Positions 1 to 6,074 of a stretch of DNA of 6,678 nucleotides are shown in pieces. The stretch is taken from NCBI GenBank assembly GCA_043813955.1, contig JBDRKN010000044.1, positions 1-6,678 of the forward strand, read 5' to 3'. Numbering within the stretch: position 1 is the stretch's first letter; the number at the start of each line of letters is the position of its first letter. The stretch comes from JBDRKN01 sp043813955. Lineage in GTDB: Bacteria; Patescibacteriota; Patescibacteriia; Patescibacteriales; Patescibacteriaceae. A program made the translations under genes and the position numbers. The notes under the pieces are model-generated. The model saw only the letters and a program-made list of their open reading frames with translations, ran no database searches and had not been told where the DNA came from.

Positions 1-131
1 CGGAATAAAGGGGCTCAAATTATTTGTTTTGGAGCCACTTCAGTGGTATCCAGCCGGAGGGAGCTGGGCGGGATTAATCAAAATGGTAGTCCGGATTTTC
101 CTCAAAGAAAATTCGGACATTCATATAAAAC
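1..131. other. Unassigned left flank of the recombinase cassette
   Basis: I recognise no gene here. A + strand frame is open from the window edge to a TAA at 145-147 (48 codons), so the 3' end of a gene entering from the left is possible, but the translation resembles no family I can name and its last five codons fall inside the left inverted repeat. On the minus strand, positions 130-74 continue the recombinase-tail frame of the repeat (see the remnant entry). No tRNA can be folded here although the adjacent repeat begins with tRNA 3'-terminal bases. Confidence 0.3.
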
Positions 132-244
132 CTCCGCATTAGTTTAAATTTCTCTTTTTCAGAGATATTTGCCTCGGCACTCCGTGCCTCGGCTCCCAAA
201 TTTTTAGCTAAAGTCCAAGGATTTTTTAAAAGCAAAGCGATATT
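74..244 (-). pseudogene. Probable 3'-end remnant or alternative tail of a serine recombinase gene
   Basis: On the minus strand a frame is open from 244 to a TAA at 76-74, closed upstream by a stop at 247-245. Through the left repeat it encodes the same residues as the recombinase C-terminus, including the KNPWTLA motif, with a single Glu-to-Lys change. Just upstream of the repeat it reads IALLLKNPW where the intact gene reads VIFDLKNPW, so some protein similarity reaches past the DNA identity. After the shared tail ending KLMRR it continues with FYMNVRIFFEENPDYHFD and stops, instead of running into a tRNA. This fits a truncated second recombinase copy. It also fits the 3' end that the intact gene would acquire if the cassette inverted. 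It has no start codon context and no catalytic domain, so it is not functional by itself. Confidence 0.4.
132..226. repeat. Left arm of 95-bp inverted repeat
   Basis: Each position i in 132-226 is complementary to position 1909-i in 1683-1777, except for one mismatch (T205 against G1704). Identity stops at C131 against A1778 on the outer side and at T227 against G1682 on the inner side, although the next three inner bases match again. The outermost bases CTCCG repeat the last five bases of the tRNA-Ser gene. Nested structures in this arm lie at 146-170 and 171-193. Confidence 0.95.
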
Positions 245-258
245 TTATTTAGATTGCC

Positions 259-264
259 CATAAT
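259..264 (+). promoter_or_regulatory. Possible -10 element for a leaderless recombinase transcript
   Basis: CATAAT matches five of six bases of the sigma-70 -10 consensus and lies nine bases before the ATG at 273, so a transcript starting six or seven bases downstream would begin almost at the start codon. No convincing -35 is seen at the expected distance. The box sits in a small inverted repeat (AGATT 251-255 and AATCT 262-266). There is no Shine-Dalgarno sequence before the ATG, which is compatible with leaderless translation. Confidence 0.25.
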
Positions 265-272
265 CTAAACAT

Positions 273-1811
273 ATGGAGGGAAATAATATACAAACCAAAA
301 ACTTCTTTCTCTATACCCGTAAATCAACGGATGAGCCTGATCGACAGATATTGTCCATTGAAGCCCAGCTGTTTGAATTGCGAGAATTTGCAAAGAAGGA
401 AGGGATAGTGATTGTCCGTGAATTTGTGGAAAGCAAGACTGCCAAACAGCCTGGGCGTGAAGTATTCAATGAAATGATTGACTGTATAGAGAAAGAAGGC
501 ATACAGGGCATTTTAGCGTGGAATCCTGACCGTCTAGCACGTAATAGTGTTGATGGTGGCAGAATCATCTATTTAATTGATACTGGACAAATTACCACGC
601 TAAAATTCCCCACTTTTTGGTTTGATCCTACTCCACAGGGTAAGTTCATGTTGAGTATCGCTTTCGGGCAATCTAAATACTATATTGATAATCTTTCCGT
701 GAATATCAAAAGGGGTATTCGCCAGAAACTGCGCAATGGGATATTTCCAGCTTGGGCACCGATTGGATACATTAATGACAAGATTAATCATTGTATAGTT
801 GCAGACAAAGACAAGTCTGATTATATCCGTAAAGTATTTCGTCTGTATGCCTCTGGCGAATACCCCTTGTCAGCAATACGGAAGATTATCAACACAGACG
901 GCTTGGTTGGCAAGAAGAACAAGACGCTCTCTGTTGCTAACTATCAATATATTCTCAAGAATCCTATTTACTATGGCATTATACGCTACAATGGCGAATT
1001 ATATGAAGGCAAACATGATCCGATTATCACAAAGAAACTTTTTGATGAAGTGCAGGCGGTCATGCGACAAAAGAGCAAACCAAAATGCAGAGCACTCAAG
1101 CCATATCTATACCGAGGATTATTTCATTGCGCCGAGTGTGGTTGTTTGATTACTGCCGAAACACAGAAAGGCCACAACTATCTCCGTTGTACTAAACGCA
1201 AGACCGCCTGCGACCAAAGATATGTGCGTGAAGAAGAAGTAAACAAACAGATTACTTCTGCGATTCAAAAAGTTTCTTTGCCGGCTGGCTGGACTGCATT
1301 TTGCTTGTCGCAAAATGCCAAGGACAAGTTATCTAATATTACGTCAGCCGGATCTTTTGTTCAAAAACTCAAAGATGAGATTGCTGATGCAGAAAAGAAG
1401 TTAGACGTATTGTTGGAGATGTCTTTGTCTGACACAATCACACAGCTTGAATATTCTACTAAAAAACAAAAAATCCTCAATCAAAAAATTGAGGCAAGCG
1501 AGAAATTATCGTCTTTTGAACAAAAGAGTTATAATCGGTTCGAACTATTTGAAAACTTCATTAAATCCGCCAACCAAGCCGAAAATATCGCTTTGCAAGG
1601 AAATTTTTCTGAACAAAAAAATTTCCTACAAAAAATCGGTTCGAACTTCCAAATCAAGGACAAACTTGTCATTTTTGATTTGAAAAATCCTTGGACTTTA
1701 GCTGAAAATTTGGGAGCCGAGGCACGGAGTGCCGAGGCAAATATCTCTGAAAAAGAGAAATTTAAACTAATGCGGAGAGACAGGGATTCGAACCCTGGGT
1801 ACTATTTCTAG
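273..1811 (+). CDS. Large serine recombinase (resolvase/invertase superfamily)
   Basis: Site-specific recombinase of 512 residues that would cut DNA through a phosphoserine link and join sites by strand rotation. The N-terminal resolvase domain (about 10-160) has the YTRKS motif with nucleophile Ser18 and Arg16, plus supporting arginines Arg62, Arg87 and Arg90 in GREVF and DRLAR. A recombinase domain follows at about 161-270, then a zinc ribbon with Cys286, Cys289, Cys306 and Cys313, and a charged helical, probably coiled-coil stretch at about 362-415. The terminal KNPW motif is at 471-474. ATG 273 is the only ATG in frame before Ser18 and has no Shine-Dalgarno sequence; a GGAGGG lies just after it (275-280). 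From about residue 471 the tail is encoded in the right inverted repeat, and the last 13 codons (stop included) are antisense to tRNA-Ser, so this C-terminus is probably not ancestral. All catalytic residues are present, so activity is likely. Its target site is unknown. Confidence 0.9.
   Translation: MEGNNIQTKNFFLYTRKSTDEPDRQILSIEAQLFELREFAKKEGIVIVREFVESKTAKQPGREVFNEMIDCIEKEGIQGILAWNPDRLARNSVDGGRIIYLIDTGQITTLKFPTFWFDPTPQGKFMLSIAFGQSKYYIDNLSVNIKRGIRQKLRNGIFPAWAPIGYINDKINHCIVADKDKSDYIRKVFRLYASGEYPLSAIRKIINTDGLVGKKNKTLSVANYQYILKNPIYYGIIRYNGELYEGKHDPIITKKLFDEVQAVMRQKSKPKCRALKPYLYRGLFHCAECGCLITAETQKGHNYLRCTKRKTACDQRYVREEEVNKQITSAIQKVSLPAGWTAFCLSQNAKDKLSNITSAGSFVQKLKDEIADAEKKLDVLLEMSLSDTITQLEYSTKKQKILNQKIEASEKLSSFEQKSYNRFELFENFIKSANQAENIALQGNFSEQKNFLQKIGSNFQIKDKLVIFDLKNPWTLAENLGAEARSAEANISEKEKFKLMRRDRDSNPGYYF
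1716..1738. repeat. GC-rich quasi-palindrome inside the repeat arm (second copy at 171-193)
   Basis: Stem GGCAC (1721-1725) with GTGCC (1729-1733) closes a three-base GGA loop. It is extended by an outer stem, GCC (1716-1718) with GGC (1736-1738), the two separated by opposed GA/GA dinucleotides. The nine bases GCCGAGGCA are also directly repeated (1716-1724 and 1731-1739). The structure is plausible as a folded RNA or cruciform and as a recombinase-recognition dyad, but no function is shown. Confidence 0.6.
1739..1763. repeat. AT-rich hairpin inside the repeat arm (second copy at 146-170)
   Basis: AAAT (1739-1742) pairs with ATTT (1760-1763), and TCTCT (1744-1748) pairs with AGAGA (1754-1758) around a five-base loop, with one A/A mismatch. 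On the minus strand it begins nine bases after the tRNA-Ser 3' end, so it would fold in the tRNA trailer and could guide 3' processing. It lacks the GC-rich stem and U-tract of an intrinsic terminator. Confidence 0.5.
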
Positions 1812-1859
1812 TACACACGCTTTCCAAGCGTGCGCCTTCGACCGCTCGGCCACCTCTCC
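1773..1859 (-). tRNA. tRNA-Ser, anticodon GGA
   Basis: A complete 87-nt class II tRNA folds here. The acceptor stem is GGAGAGG with TCTCTCC and discriminator G (complement of 1773). The D arm is GCC/GGC. The anticodon arm CACGC-TTGGAAA-GCGTG gives anticodon GGA, which reads UCC and UCU. The long variable arm is GTACTA with TAGTAC around GAAA, as expected for tRNA-Ser, and the T arm is CAGGG-TTCGAAT-CCCTG. CCA is not encoded, since the next bases are CAT. The first base directly follows the stop codon of the dsbA-like gene, so the tRNA is probably cut out of a joint transcript by RNase P. Its last five bases belong to the 95-bp inverted repeat. Confidence 0.96.
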
Positions 1860-2597
1860 TTATGGTAATTCTCTCTTAATCAAACTCTTTAATCCTAAAT
1901 GCTGCTGTCCAGTCTGGTCTTCAAAATCTTCAAACTGGTAAGCGCCTGGCAAAATCATATTATTTAAAAAGCTTGTTGGCGTGCCTATCACTCCAAAGCT
2001 TTCTGCTTCTAATTTTTGCTGCAAAATCTTGTCCTGATATTTTTCTTCAATCAAGCAAGTCTTAAACTTATCCTTGTCTAACCCCAATTCCTCAGCATTA
2101 GCAATAATCTGCTGAACAGTAATATTATTCTCTGCAAATAAATATTCCTGCATGGATAAAAATTCATCTTGCTCAGCAGCGCATTCAACTGCTAAAGATG
2201 TAATCATAGCTTTGTCATAGCTGTCTAATAGATAATGGCGGAAAGCTATTACTATTTGCTTTCCAAATTCTTCTTCAACTTTTTTTAATGTTTTGTAAAA
2301 GTCAGCGCAAAATGGGCAGCCAAAATTAGAATAAACAACTAATTGCACAGGAGCTGACATCTTGCCCCAGATATGATCAGTTTGATCAATAGGCCTTACA
2401 GGGCCTATCTTTTGATTATTAGCTTGGTCTATTACATCCTGATTATCTAATTTCAGCTCTTCAGCCTGCTTTTGCAATAATCTGTTCCCTGATTTAAACC
2501 ATTCGCGGTTCTCGCTAATGGAAAAATAAAAAATGGCCAGCAGAATAACTGCCAAAGCCACAAACCAAATTATGAATTTTAAAAACTTATTTTCCAT
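1860..2597 (-). CDS. Membrane-anchored DsbA-like thiol-disulfide oxidoreductase
   Basis: A 245-residue protein with an N-terminal hydrophobic segment at about 8-26 (signal anchor), a charged linker to about 80, and a thioredoxin-fold domain of the DsbA/Thioredoxin_4 type. The active site CPFC is at 94-97 and the cis-proline loop GTP at 205-207 (Pro207). The helical insertion lies between them. It probably catalyses disulfide formation or exchange in exported proteins on the outer face of the membrane; its redox partner is not in the window. ATG 2597 follows the gatA stop after a single T, so translation is probably coupled to gatA. The TAA at 1862-1860 abuts tRNA-Ser. There is no cleavage motif that I trust, so I treat the segment as an anchor. 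Whether it acts as an oxidase, isomerase or reductase cannot be told from sequence. Confidence 0.88.
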   Translation of the reverse strand: MENKFLKFIIWFVALAVILLAIFYFSISENREWFKSGNRLLQKQAEELKLDNQDVIDQANNQKIGPVRPIDQTDHIWGKMSAPVQLVVYSNFGCPFCADFYKTLKKVEEEFGKQIVIAFRHYLLDSYDKAMITSLAVECAAEQDEFLSMQEYLFAENNITVQQIIANAEELGLDKDKFKTCLIEEKYQDKILQQKLEAESFGVIGTPTSFLNNMILPGAYQFEDFEDQTGQQHLGLKSLIKRELP

Positions 2598-2598
2598 A

Positions 2599-4032
2599 TT
2601 ATCTTGGTCTCAATCGCTTGCTTACTTTGCCATAAACGATAGCTGCTGTCAATACTTTAAAATCAGCCAGCTTTGGTCCAATAATCTGCAAACCCACTGG
2701 CAGATTGTGAGCCAATCCGCATGGAACAGAAATAGCAGGAAGGCCAGCTAAAGATGACGGAGTTAAAAATATATCTTCTAAATACATCTTTAGCGGATCT
2801 TTATCCTTTTCACTAATCTTAAAGGCTGTATTAGGAGCAGTTGGAACAACTAAAAGATCTATTTGATTAAATACCTTGTTAAAATCCTGTGTTATTTTAG
2901 TTCGGACTTTTTGAGCCTGCAAATAATATGCATCATAATATCCAGAGCTTAAAGCATAAGTTCCAAGCATAATGCGGCGTTTTGTTTCTGAGCCAAAACC
3001 ATCACCCCTGGTCTTAAAATAATAATCAGTCAAATCCTTAATCTTGTCTTTTCCCATGCCATACCTAATGCCGTCAAAACGCGCTAAATTAGAGCTTATC
3101 TCGCTTGGAGTAATGATATAATAGACGCTTACACCGTATTTAGTATATGGCAAGCTAACATTAATTATTTCAGCGCCTAATTTTTCCATCTGCTTAATAG
3201 CATCGCACACTTTTTTCTCAACCTCTTTAGACAAACCTTTGATAAAATATTCTTTAGGCACGCCTATTTTTATCTTCTTTAAATTCTTGCCGCCATATGT
3301 CTGTCTAAAATCAATTGTAGTGCTGTCATTCTTGTCATATCCAGATATTATTTTCAAGACAATTGAAGCATCCTCTGCTGTCTTAGTTAAACACCCTGGA
3401 ACATCAGTAGAGCTGGTCACAGCAATTAATCCAAAGCGCGAACATAAGCCATAGCTTGGCTTTAATCCAACCACTCCGCAAAACGCAGCCGGATGCCTTA
3501 CTGAACCTCCTGTATCAGTGCCTAAAGCAAACAAGCACATATCAGCTGCTACAGCTGCCGCAGAACCTCCAGATGAGCCGCCTGGCACTCTTTTTAAATC
3601 CCAAGGATTATGAGTTGCGCCAAAAGCGCTGTATTCAGTAGAAGCGCCATGAGCAAATTCATCTAAATTAGTTTTTCCTAATAGGATAGCGCCAGCCTGG
3701 CGCAGTTTTTTAACAACTGTGGCATCAAAGGGAGCAATGTAATTTTTTAAAATCTTAGAGCCTGCTGTAGTTTTTACCCCCTTGGTTAAAATATTATCTT
3801 TAACCAAATATGGAATGCCTAACAAAGGACCGGTTTTGCCTGTTTTTATTCTCTGATCAGCTGATTTGGCTTCTTCTAAAGCCTGCTTTTCAATCACTTC
3901 CAAACAGGCGTGAATCTTTTTATCAGCTTTCTTAATCTGCCCTAAGCAGGCCTTGGTCAATTCCAGAGCTGTGACTTTCCCTTTGTCTAATTTTTCCCTT
4001 GCTTCAGCAATTGTTAGCTCATTTAATTTCAT
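2599..4032 (-). CDS. gatA: Aspartyl/glutamyl-tRNA amidotransferase subunit A
   Basis: Amidase-signature subunit of GatCAB, which hydrolyses glutamine and passes ammonia to GatB to convert Glu-tRNA(Gln) or Asp-tRNA(Asn) into Gln-tRNA or Asn-tRNA. The 477-residue product has the usual family length. The Ser-cisSer-Lys triad is visible as Lys78 in LVKDN, Ser153 in the glycine/serine-rich GGSSGGS loop and Ser177 in DTGGS. The C-terminal LPVGLQIIGP motif is also present. The start is ATG 4032 because MKLNEL is the usual family N-terminus; a GTG 36 bases upstream (4068) is in frame but would add 12 atypical residues and overlap the putative -10. There is no Shine-Dalgarno sequence. gatB and gatC are not in the window, so the complex is not encoded as one operon here. 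The gene is probably first in a gatA-dsbA-like-tRNA-Ser unit. Confidence 0.97.
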   Translation of the reverse strand: MKLNELTIAEAREKLDKGKVTALELTKACLGQIKKADKKIHACLEVIEKQALEEAKSADQRIKTGKTGPLLGIPYLVKDNILTKGVKTTAGSKILKNYIAPFDATVVKKLRQAGAILLGKTNLDEFAHGASTEYSAFGATHNPWDLKRVPGGSSGGSAAAVAADMCLFALGTDTGGSVRHPAAFCGVVGLKPSYGLCSRFGLIAVTSSTDVPGCLTKTAEDASIVLKIISGYDKNDSTTIDFRQTYGGKNLKKIKIGVPKEYFIKGLSKEVEKKVCDAIKQMEKLGAEIINVSLPYTKYGVSVYYIITPSEISSNLARFDGIRYGMGKDKIKDLTDYYFKTRGDGFGSETKRRIMLGTYALSSGYYDAYYLQAQKVRTKITQDFNKVFNQIDLLVVPTAPNTAFKISEKDKDPLKMYLEDIFLTPSSLAGLPAISVPCGLAHNLPVGLQIIGPKLADFKVLTAAIVYGKVSKRLRPR

Positions 4033-4058
4033 ATTTTTGAATAAAAATCTATACTCAC

Positions 4059-4087
4059 AGCTTATCACTAACCAAATTTAAGGTCAA
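4059..4087 (-). promoter_or_regulatory. Putative promoter of gatA unit
   Basis: On the minus strand TTGACC (4087-4082) matches five of six bases of the -35 consensus. A weak -10 follows: TAAGCT (4064-4059) after 17 bases, or GATAAG (4066-4061) after 15. Transcription would begin around 4052-4055 and leave a short leader of about 20 bases. The -35 begins one base past the T-run of the groEL terminator, which makes an independent start for gatA sensible. The -10 is poor, so the exact assignment is uncertain. Confidence 0.4.
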
Positions 4088-4088
4088 C

Positions 4089-4114
4089 AAAAAAACAGGG
4101 GCTAAAAGCCCCTG
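4089..4114 (-). terminator. Intrinsic terminator after groEL
   Basis: Read on the minus strand, an 8-bp perfect stem CAGGGGCT/AGCCCCTG (4114-4107 with 4103-4096) closes a three-base TTT loop and is followed directly by seven Ts (4095-4089). It starts 13 bases after the groEL stop codon. It should end the groES-groEL transcript and insulate gatA. Confidence 0.93.
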
Positions 4115-4127
4115 CTTAGCTAATTTT

Positions 4128-5762
4128 TTACATTCCCATCATTCCAGAATTCATGCCTTGCATATGATTATGCTCTTCTTTTTTTTCAGGCTTGTCAGCT
4201 ACGACAGCTTCAATAGTCAAAAACATTACAGCAGCAGAAGAAGCATTTTCCAGAGCAGTTCTGACAACCTTGGTTGGATCAATAATCCCAGCTGCAACTA
4301 AATCCTCAAATTTGTTAGTAGCTGCATTATATCCAATATTTGTATTAGAAGAGTTCTCTTTCATTATATTATACAGAACAAGCGAACCGTCTTTGCCAGC
4401 ATTGGCAGCAATTCTCTTGATTGGAGCCAGCACAGCGCTGTTAATTATCTTAGAACCTATATCATCGCTTTGATTAACAAGCTCGCTAAAGGCACCGGCA
4501 GCCAAAGGCAATGCCAAGCCTCCTCCTGGGACCACGCCCTCGGCCATAGCAGCCTTGGTAGCATTGACTGCATCTTCAATGCGGTCGCGCTTTTCCTTCA
4601 TTTCCACTTCAGTGGCAGCTCCAACTTTAATTACAGCTACGCCTCCTGATAATTTAGCCAAACGTTTTTGCAATTCCTCTTTATCATAATCAGAATCAGA
4701 ATTTTCAATCTCGCGCTTGATCTGCCCGACTCTTTCCTGGATTTTAAGCTGTTCGCCCTTGCCTCCAACAATAGTAGTATTGTCTTTAGAGGCTTCAACT
4801 TTTCTAGCCTGTCCTAAATCACTAATTTCAGTATTTTCTAATTTTAAGCCAACTTCTTCAGAAATAACGCGGGCGCCTGTCAAGATAGCTATATCAGCTA
4901 ACATGGCTTTGCGCCTATCTCCAAAGCCAGGAGCTTTAATTCCTAAAACATTAAATGTGCCCCTCAATCTATTAACCACAAAAGTGGCTAAAGCTTCGCC
5001 GTCAATGTCTTCAGCAATAATTACCATATCCTTTTTTCCGCTCTGGGCTATTTTCTCTAATAAAGGAAGAACTTCCTGAATAGAACTTATCTTTTTATCT
5101 GTTATTAAAATATATGGATCAGACATTTCAGCCTTCATTTTTTCAGCATTAGTAATCATGTATGGAGAAACATAGCCTTTATCAAACTGCATTCCTTCTA
5201 CGACTTCTTTTTCCACGCCAAAAGACTGGCCTTCTTCTACAGTAATCACTCCGTCATGGCCTACGCTGTCCATTGCTTGGGCAATAATCTTGCCAATTTC
5301 TGCATCATTGGCGCTAATAGAGGCAACTTGAGCGATTTCTTCTGTAGTAGAAATCTGTTTTGACATTTTTTTCAAATTATTAACAATTTCTGCTACTTTT
5401 TTCTCAATGCCATGCCTTATTTCAATTGGATTAACTCCGGCAGCTACTAATTTTAATCCTTCGGTAATAATAGACTGGGTTAACAATGCAGCCGTGGTTG
5501 TTCCGTCGCCGGCAACTTCATTAGTCTTGGAAGCTACTTCTTTTACAATCTCTGCGCCCATATTTTCAAATTTGTCTTCCAGCTCAATATCTCGGGCTAC
5601 AGTTACGCCGTCTTTGGTAATAACTGGCGCGCCATACGTCTTGTCTAAAACAACATTGCGCCCTTTAGGGCCTAAGGTTACTTTTACTGCATTAACCAGC
5701 TTGTCTACCCCCTTTTTTAAAGCTAATCTTGCCTGTTCGTTAAAAATTATTTGTTTTGCCAT
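4128..5762 (-). CDS. groEL: Chaperonin GroEL (60 kDa, group I)
   Basis: Subunit of the cytoplasmic double-ring ATP-driven chaperonin that encloses unfolded proteins under a GroES cap. The 544-residue product matches the family length and is collinear with GroEL throughout. It carries the N-terminal MAKQIIF block, the nucleotide-binding VTLGPKGRNVVLD segment (28-40), Asp51 in TKDG, GDGTTT with Asp86, the apical-domain region at about 190-370, Asp397 in RIEDAV for ATP hydrolysis, and VVPGGG soon after. The tail is methionine-rich (QGMNSGMMGM), a variant of the usual GGM repeat, preceded by an EEHNHM stretch. ATG 5762 is chosen because MAKQ is the canonical N-terminus; an in-frame TTG nine bases upstream overlaps the groES stop. 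It follows groES after one base with no Shine-Dalgarno sequence, which implies translational coupling. Confidence 0.98.
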   Translation of the reverse strand: MAKQIIFNEQARLALKKGVDKLVNAVKVTLGPKGRNVVLDKTYGAPVITKDGVTVARDIELEDKFENMGAEIVKEVASKTNEVAGDGTTTAALLTQSIITEGLKLVAAGVNPIEIRHGIEKKVAEIVNNLKKMSKQISTTEEIAQVASISANDAEIGKIIAQAMDSVGHDGVITVEEGQSFGVEKEVVEGMQFDKGYVSPYMITNAEKMKAEMSDPYILITDKKISSIQEVLPLLEKIAQSGKKDMVIIAEDIDGEALATFVVNRLRGTFNVLGIKAPGFGDRRKAMLADIAILTGARVISEEVGLKLENTEISDLGQARKVEASKDNTTIVGGKGEQLKIQERVGQIKREIENSDSDYDKEELQKRLAKLSGGVAVIKVGAATEVEMKEKRDRIEDAVNATKAAMAEGVVPGGGLALPLAAGAFSELVNQSDDIGSKIINSAVLAPIKRIAANAGKDGSLVLYNIMKENSSNTNIGYNAATNKFEDLVAAGIIDPTKVVRTALENASSAAVMFLTIEAVVADKPEKKEEHNHMQGMNSGMMGM

Positions 5763-5763
5763 A

Positions 5764-6054
5764 TTATTCAATTATTAACATTATATCTTCCTCCTTGATT
5801 ACCAGATATTCCTGGCCATCAACCTTGACCTCATCTGGAGAATATTTTTTAAACATTACTTTATTTCCAACCTGAACTGACATAGGAGCAGTCTGGCCGT
5901 TATCTAACAGCTTTCCAGGCCCGACAGCTACTATTTCGCCTTTTTCAGGACGCTCTTTGTCTACAGTATCAGGCAAAACAATGCCAGCCTTAGTGATTGT
6001 TTCATCGCTTAAAGGCTTAATTACTACATAAGATCCTAATGGTTTTAAATTCAT
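5764..6054 (-). CDS. groES: Co-chaperonin GroES (10 kDa)
   Basis: The 96-residue lid of the GroEL chamber, heptameric in known members. The N-terminal block MNLKPLGSYVVIKPL is typical. The mobile loop that binds GroEL is at about 17-32 with the contact tripeptide Ile-Val-Leu at 25-27. The GEIVAVGPG strand is at 40-48 and the terminal YLVIKEEDI strand at 83-91. The length is normal. The gene is first in the groES-groEL operon, behind a strong promoter and a CIRCE-like inverted repeat. ATG 6054 has only a weak AAAG upstream and no clear Shine-Dalgarno sequence. Confidence 0.98.
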   Translation of the reverse strand: MNLKPLGSYVVIKPLSDETITKAGIVLPDTVDKERPEKGEIVAVGPGKLLDNGQTAPMSVQVGNKVMFKKYSPDEVKVDGQEYLVIKEEDIMLIIE

Positions 6055-6074
6055 ATCTTTATAATTAACATAAT

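Larger units (their letters stand above)
132..1777 (+). mobile_element. Putative serine-recombinase cassette bounded by 95-bp inverted repeats
   Basis: The segment consists of two inverted 95-bp arms (132-226 and 1683-1777) with one recombinase gene and a short leader between them. The right arm ends five bases inside the acceptor stem of tRNA-Ser, a common docking position for integrating elements. Ordinary serine-integrase elements are flanked by directly oriented attachment sites, and insertion of such an element does not create long inverted repeats; I also see no target-site duplication next to the arms. The unit could be a minimal invertible or mobile cassette, or the product of two recombinase elements that landed tail-outward and decayed. 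The boundaries are defined only by the end of arm identity. Confidence 0.4.
1683..1777. repeat. Right arm of 95-bp inverted repeat
   Basis: Inverted copy of 132-226 with one mismatch (G1704), which changes the encoded residue from Lys in the left-arm reading to Glu here. The arm is doing three jobs: it encodes the recombinase tail on the + strand, it is the trailer immediately downstream of tRNA-Ser on the minus strand, and its last five bases (1773-1777) are the 3' end of the tRNA itself. Confidence 0.95.

Noticed and set aside
132..226. CRISPR or direct-repeat array reading of the 95-bp repeat
   Set aside because: There are only two copies, inverted and 1.4 kb apart, with no regular spacers and no cas genes.
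311..1683. Other frames within the recombinase gene (minus 311-568, 600-791, 1119-1313; plus 799-1149, 1447-1683)
   Set aside because: They are shadows of a recombinase whose catalytic, zinc-ribbon and tail motifs are intact in the main frame.
1716..1763. Intrinsic terminator for the gatA-dsbA-tRNA unit
   Set aside because: The minus-strand hairpins are not followed by a U-tract; I see no convincing terminator before the recombinase.
2533..3641. Plus-strand frames 2533-2751, 3239-3454 and 3456-3641
   Set aside because: They run antisense to gatA and to the start of the dsbA-like gene, show no family features, and have no ribosome-binding or promoter context.
4033..4068. Longer gatA start at GTG 4068
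   Set aside because: The 12 added residues are not typical of GatA, the GTG overlaps the likely -10 region, and ATG 4032 gives the usual family N-terminus.
5763..5771. Longer groEL start at TTG 5771
   Set aside because: It overlaps the groES stop and would add MNN before the canonical MAKQ; ATG 5762 is the better start.
4192..5778. Three + strand open frames opposite groEL (4192-4473, 4717-5079, 5407-5778)
   Set aside because: They lie wholly or almost wholly antisense to a fully conserved groEL, have no recognisable domains, and arise from codon bias of the real gene.
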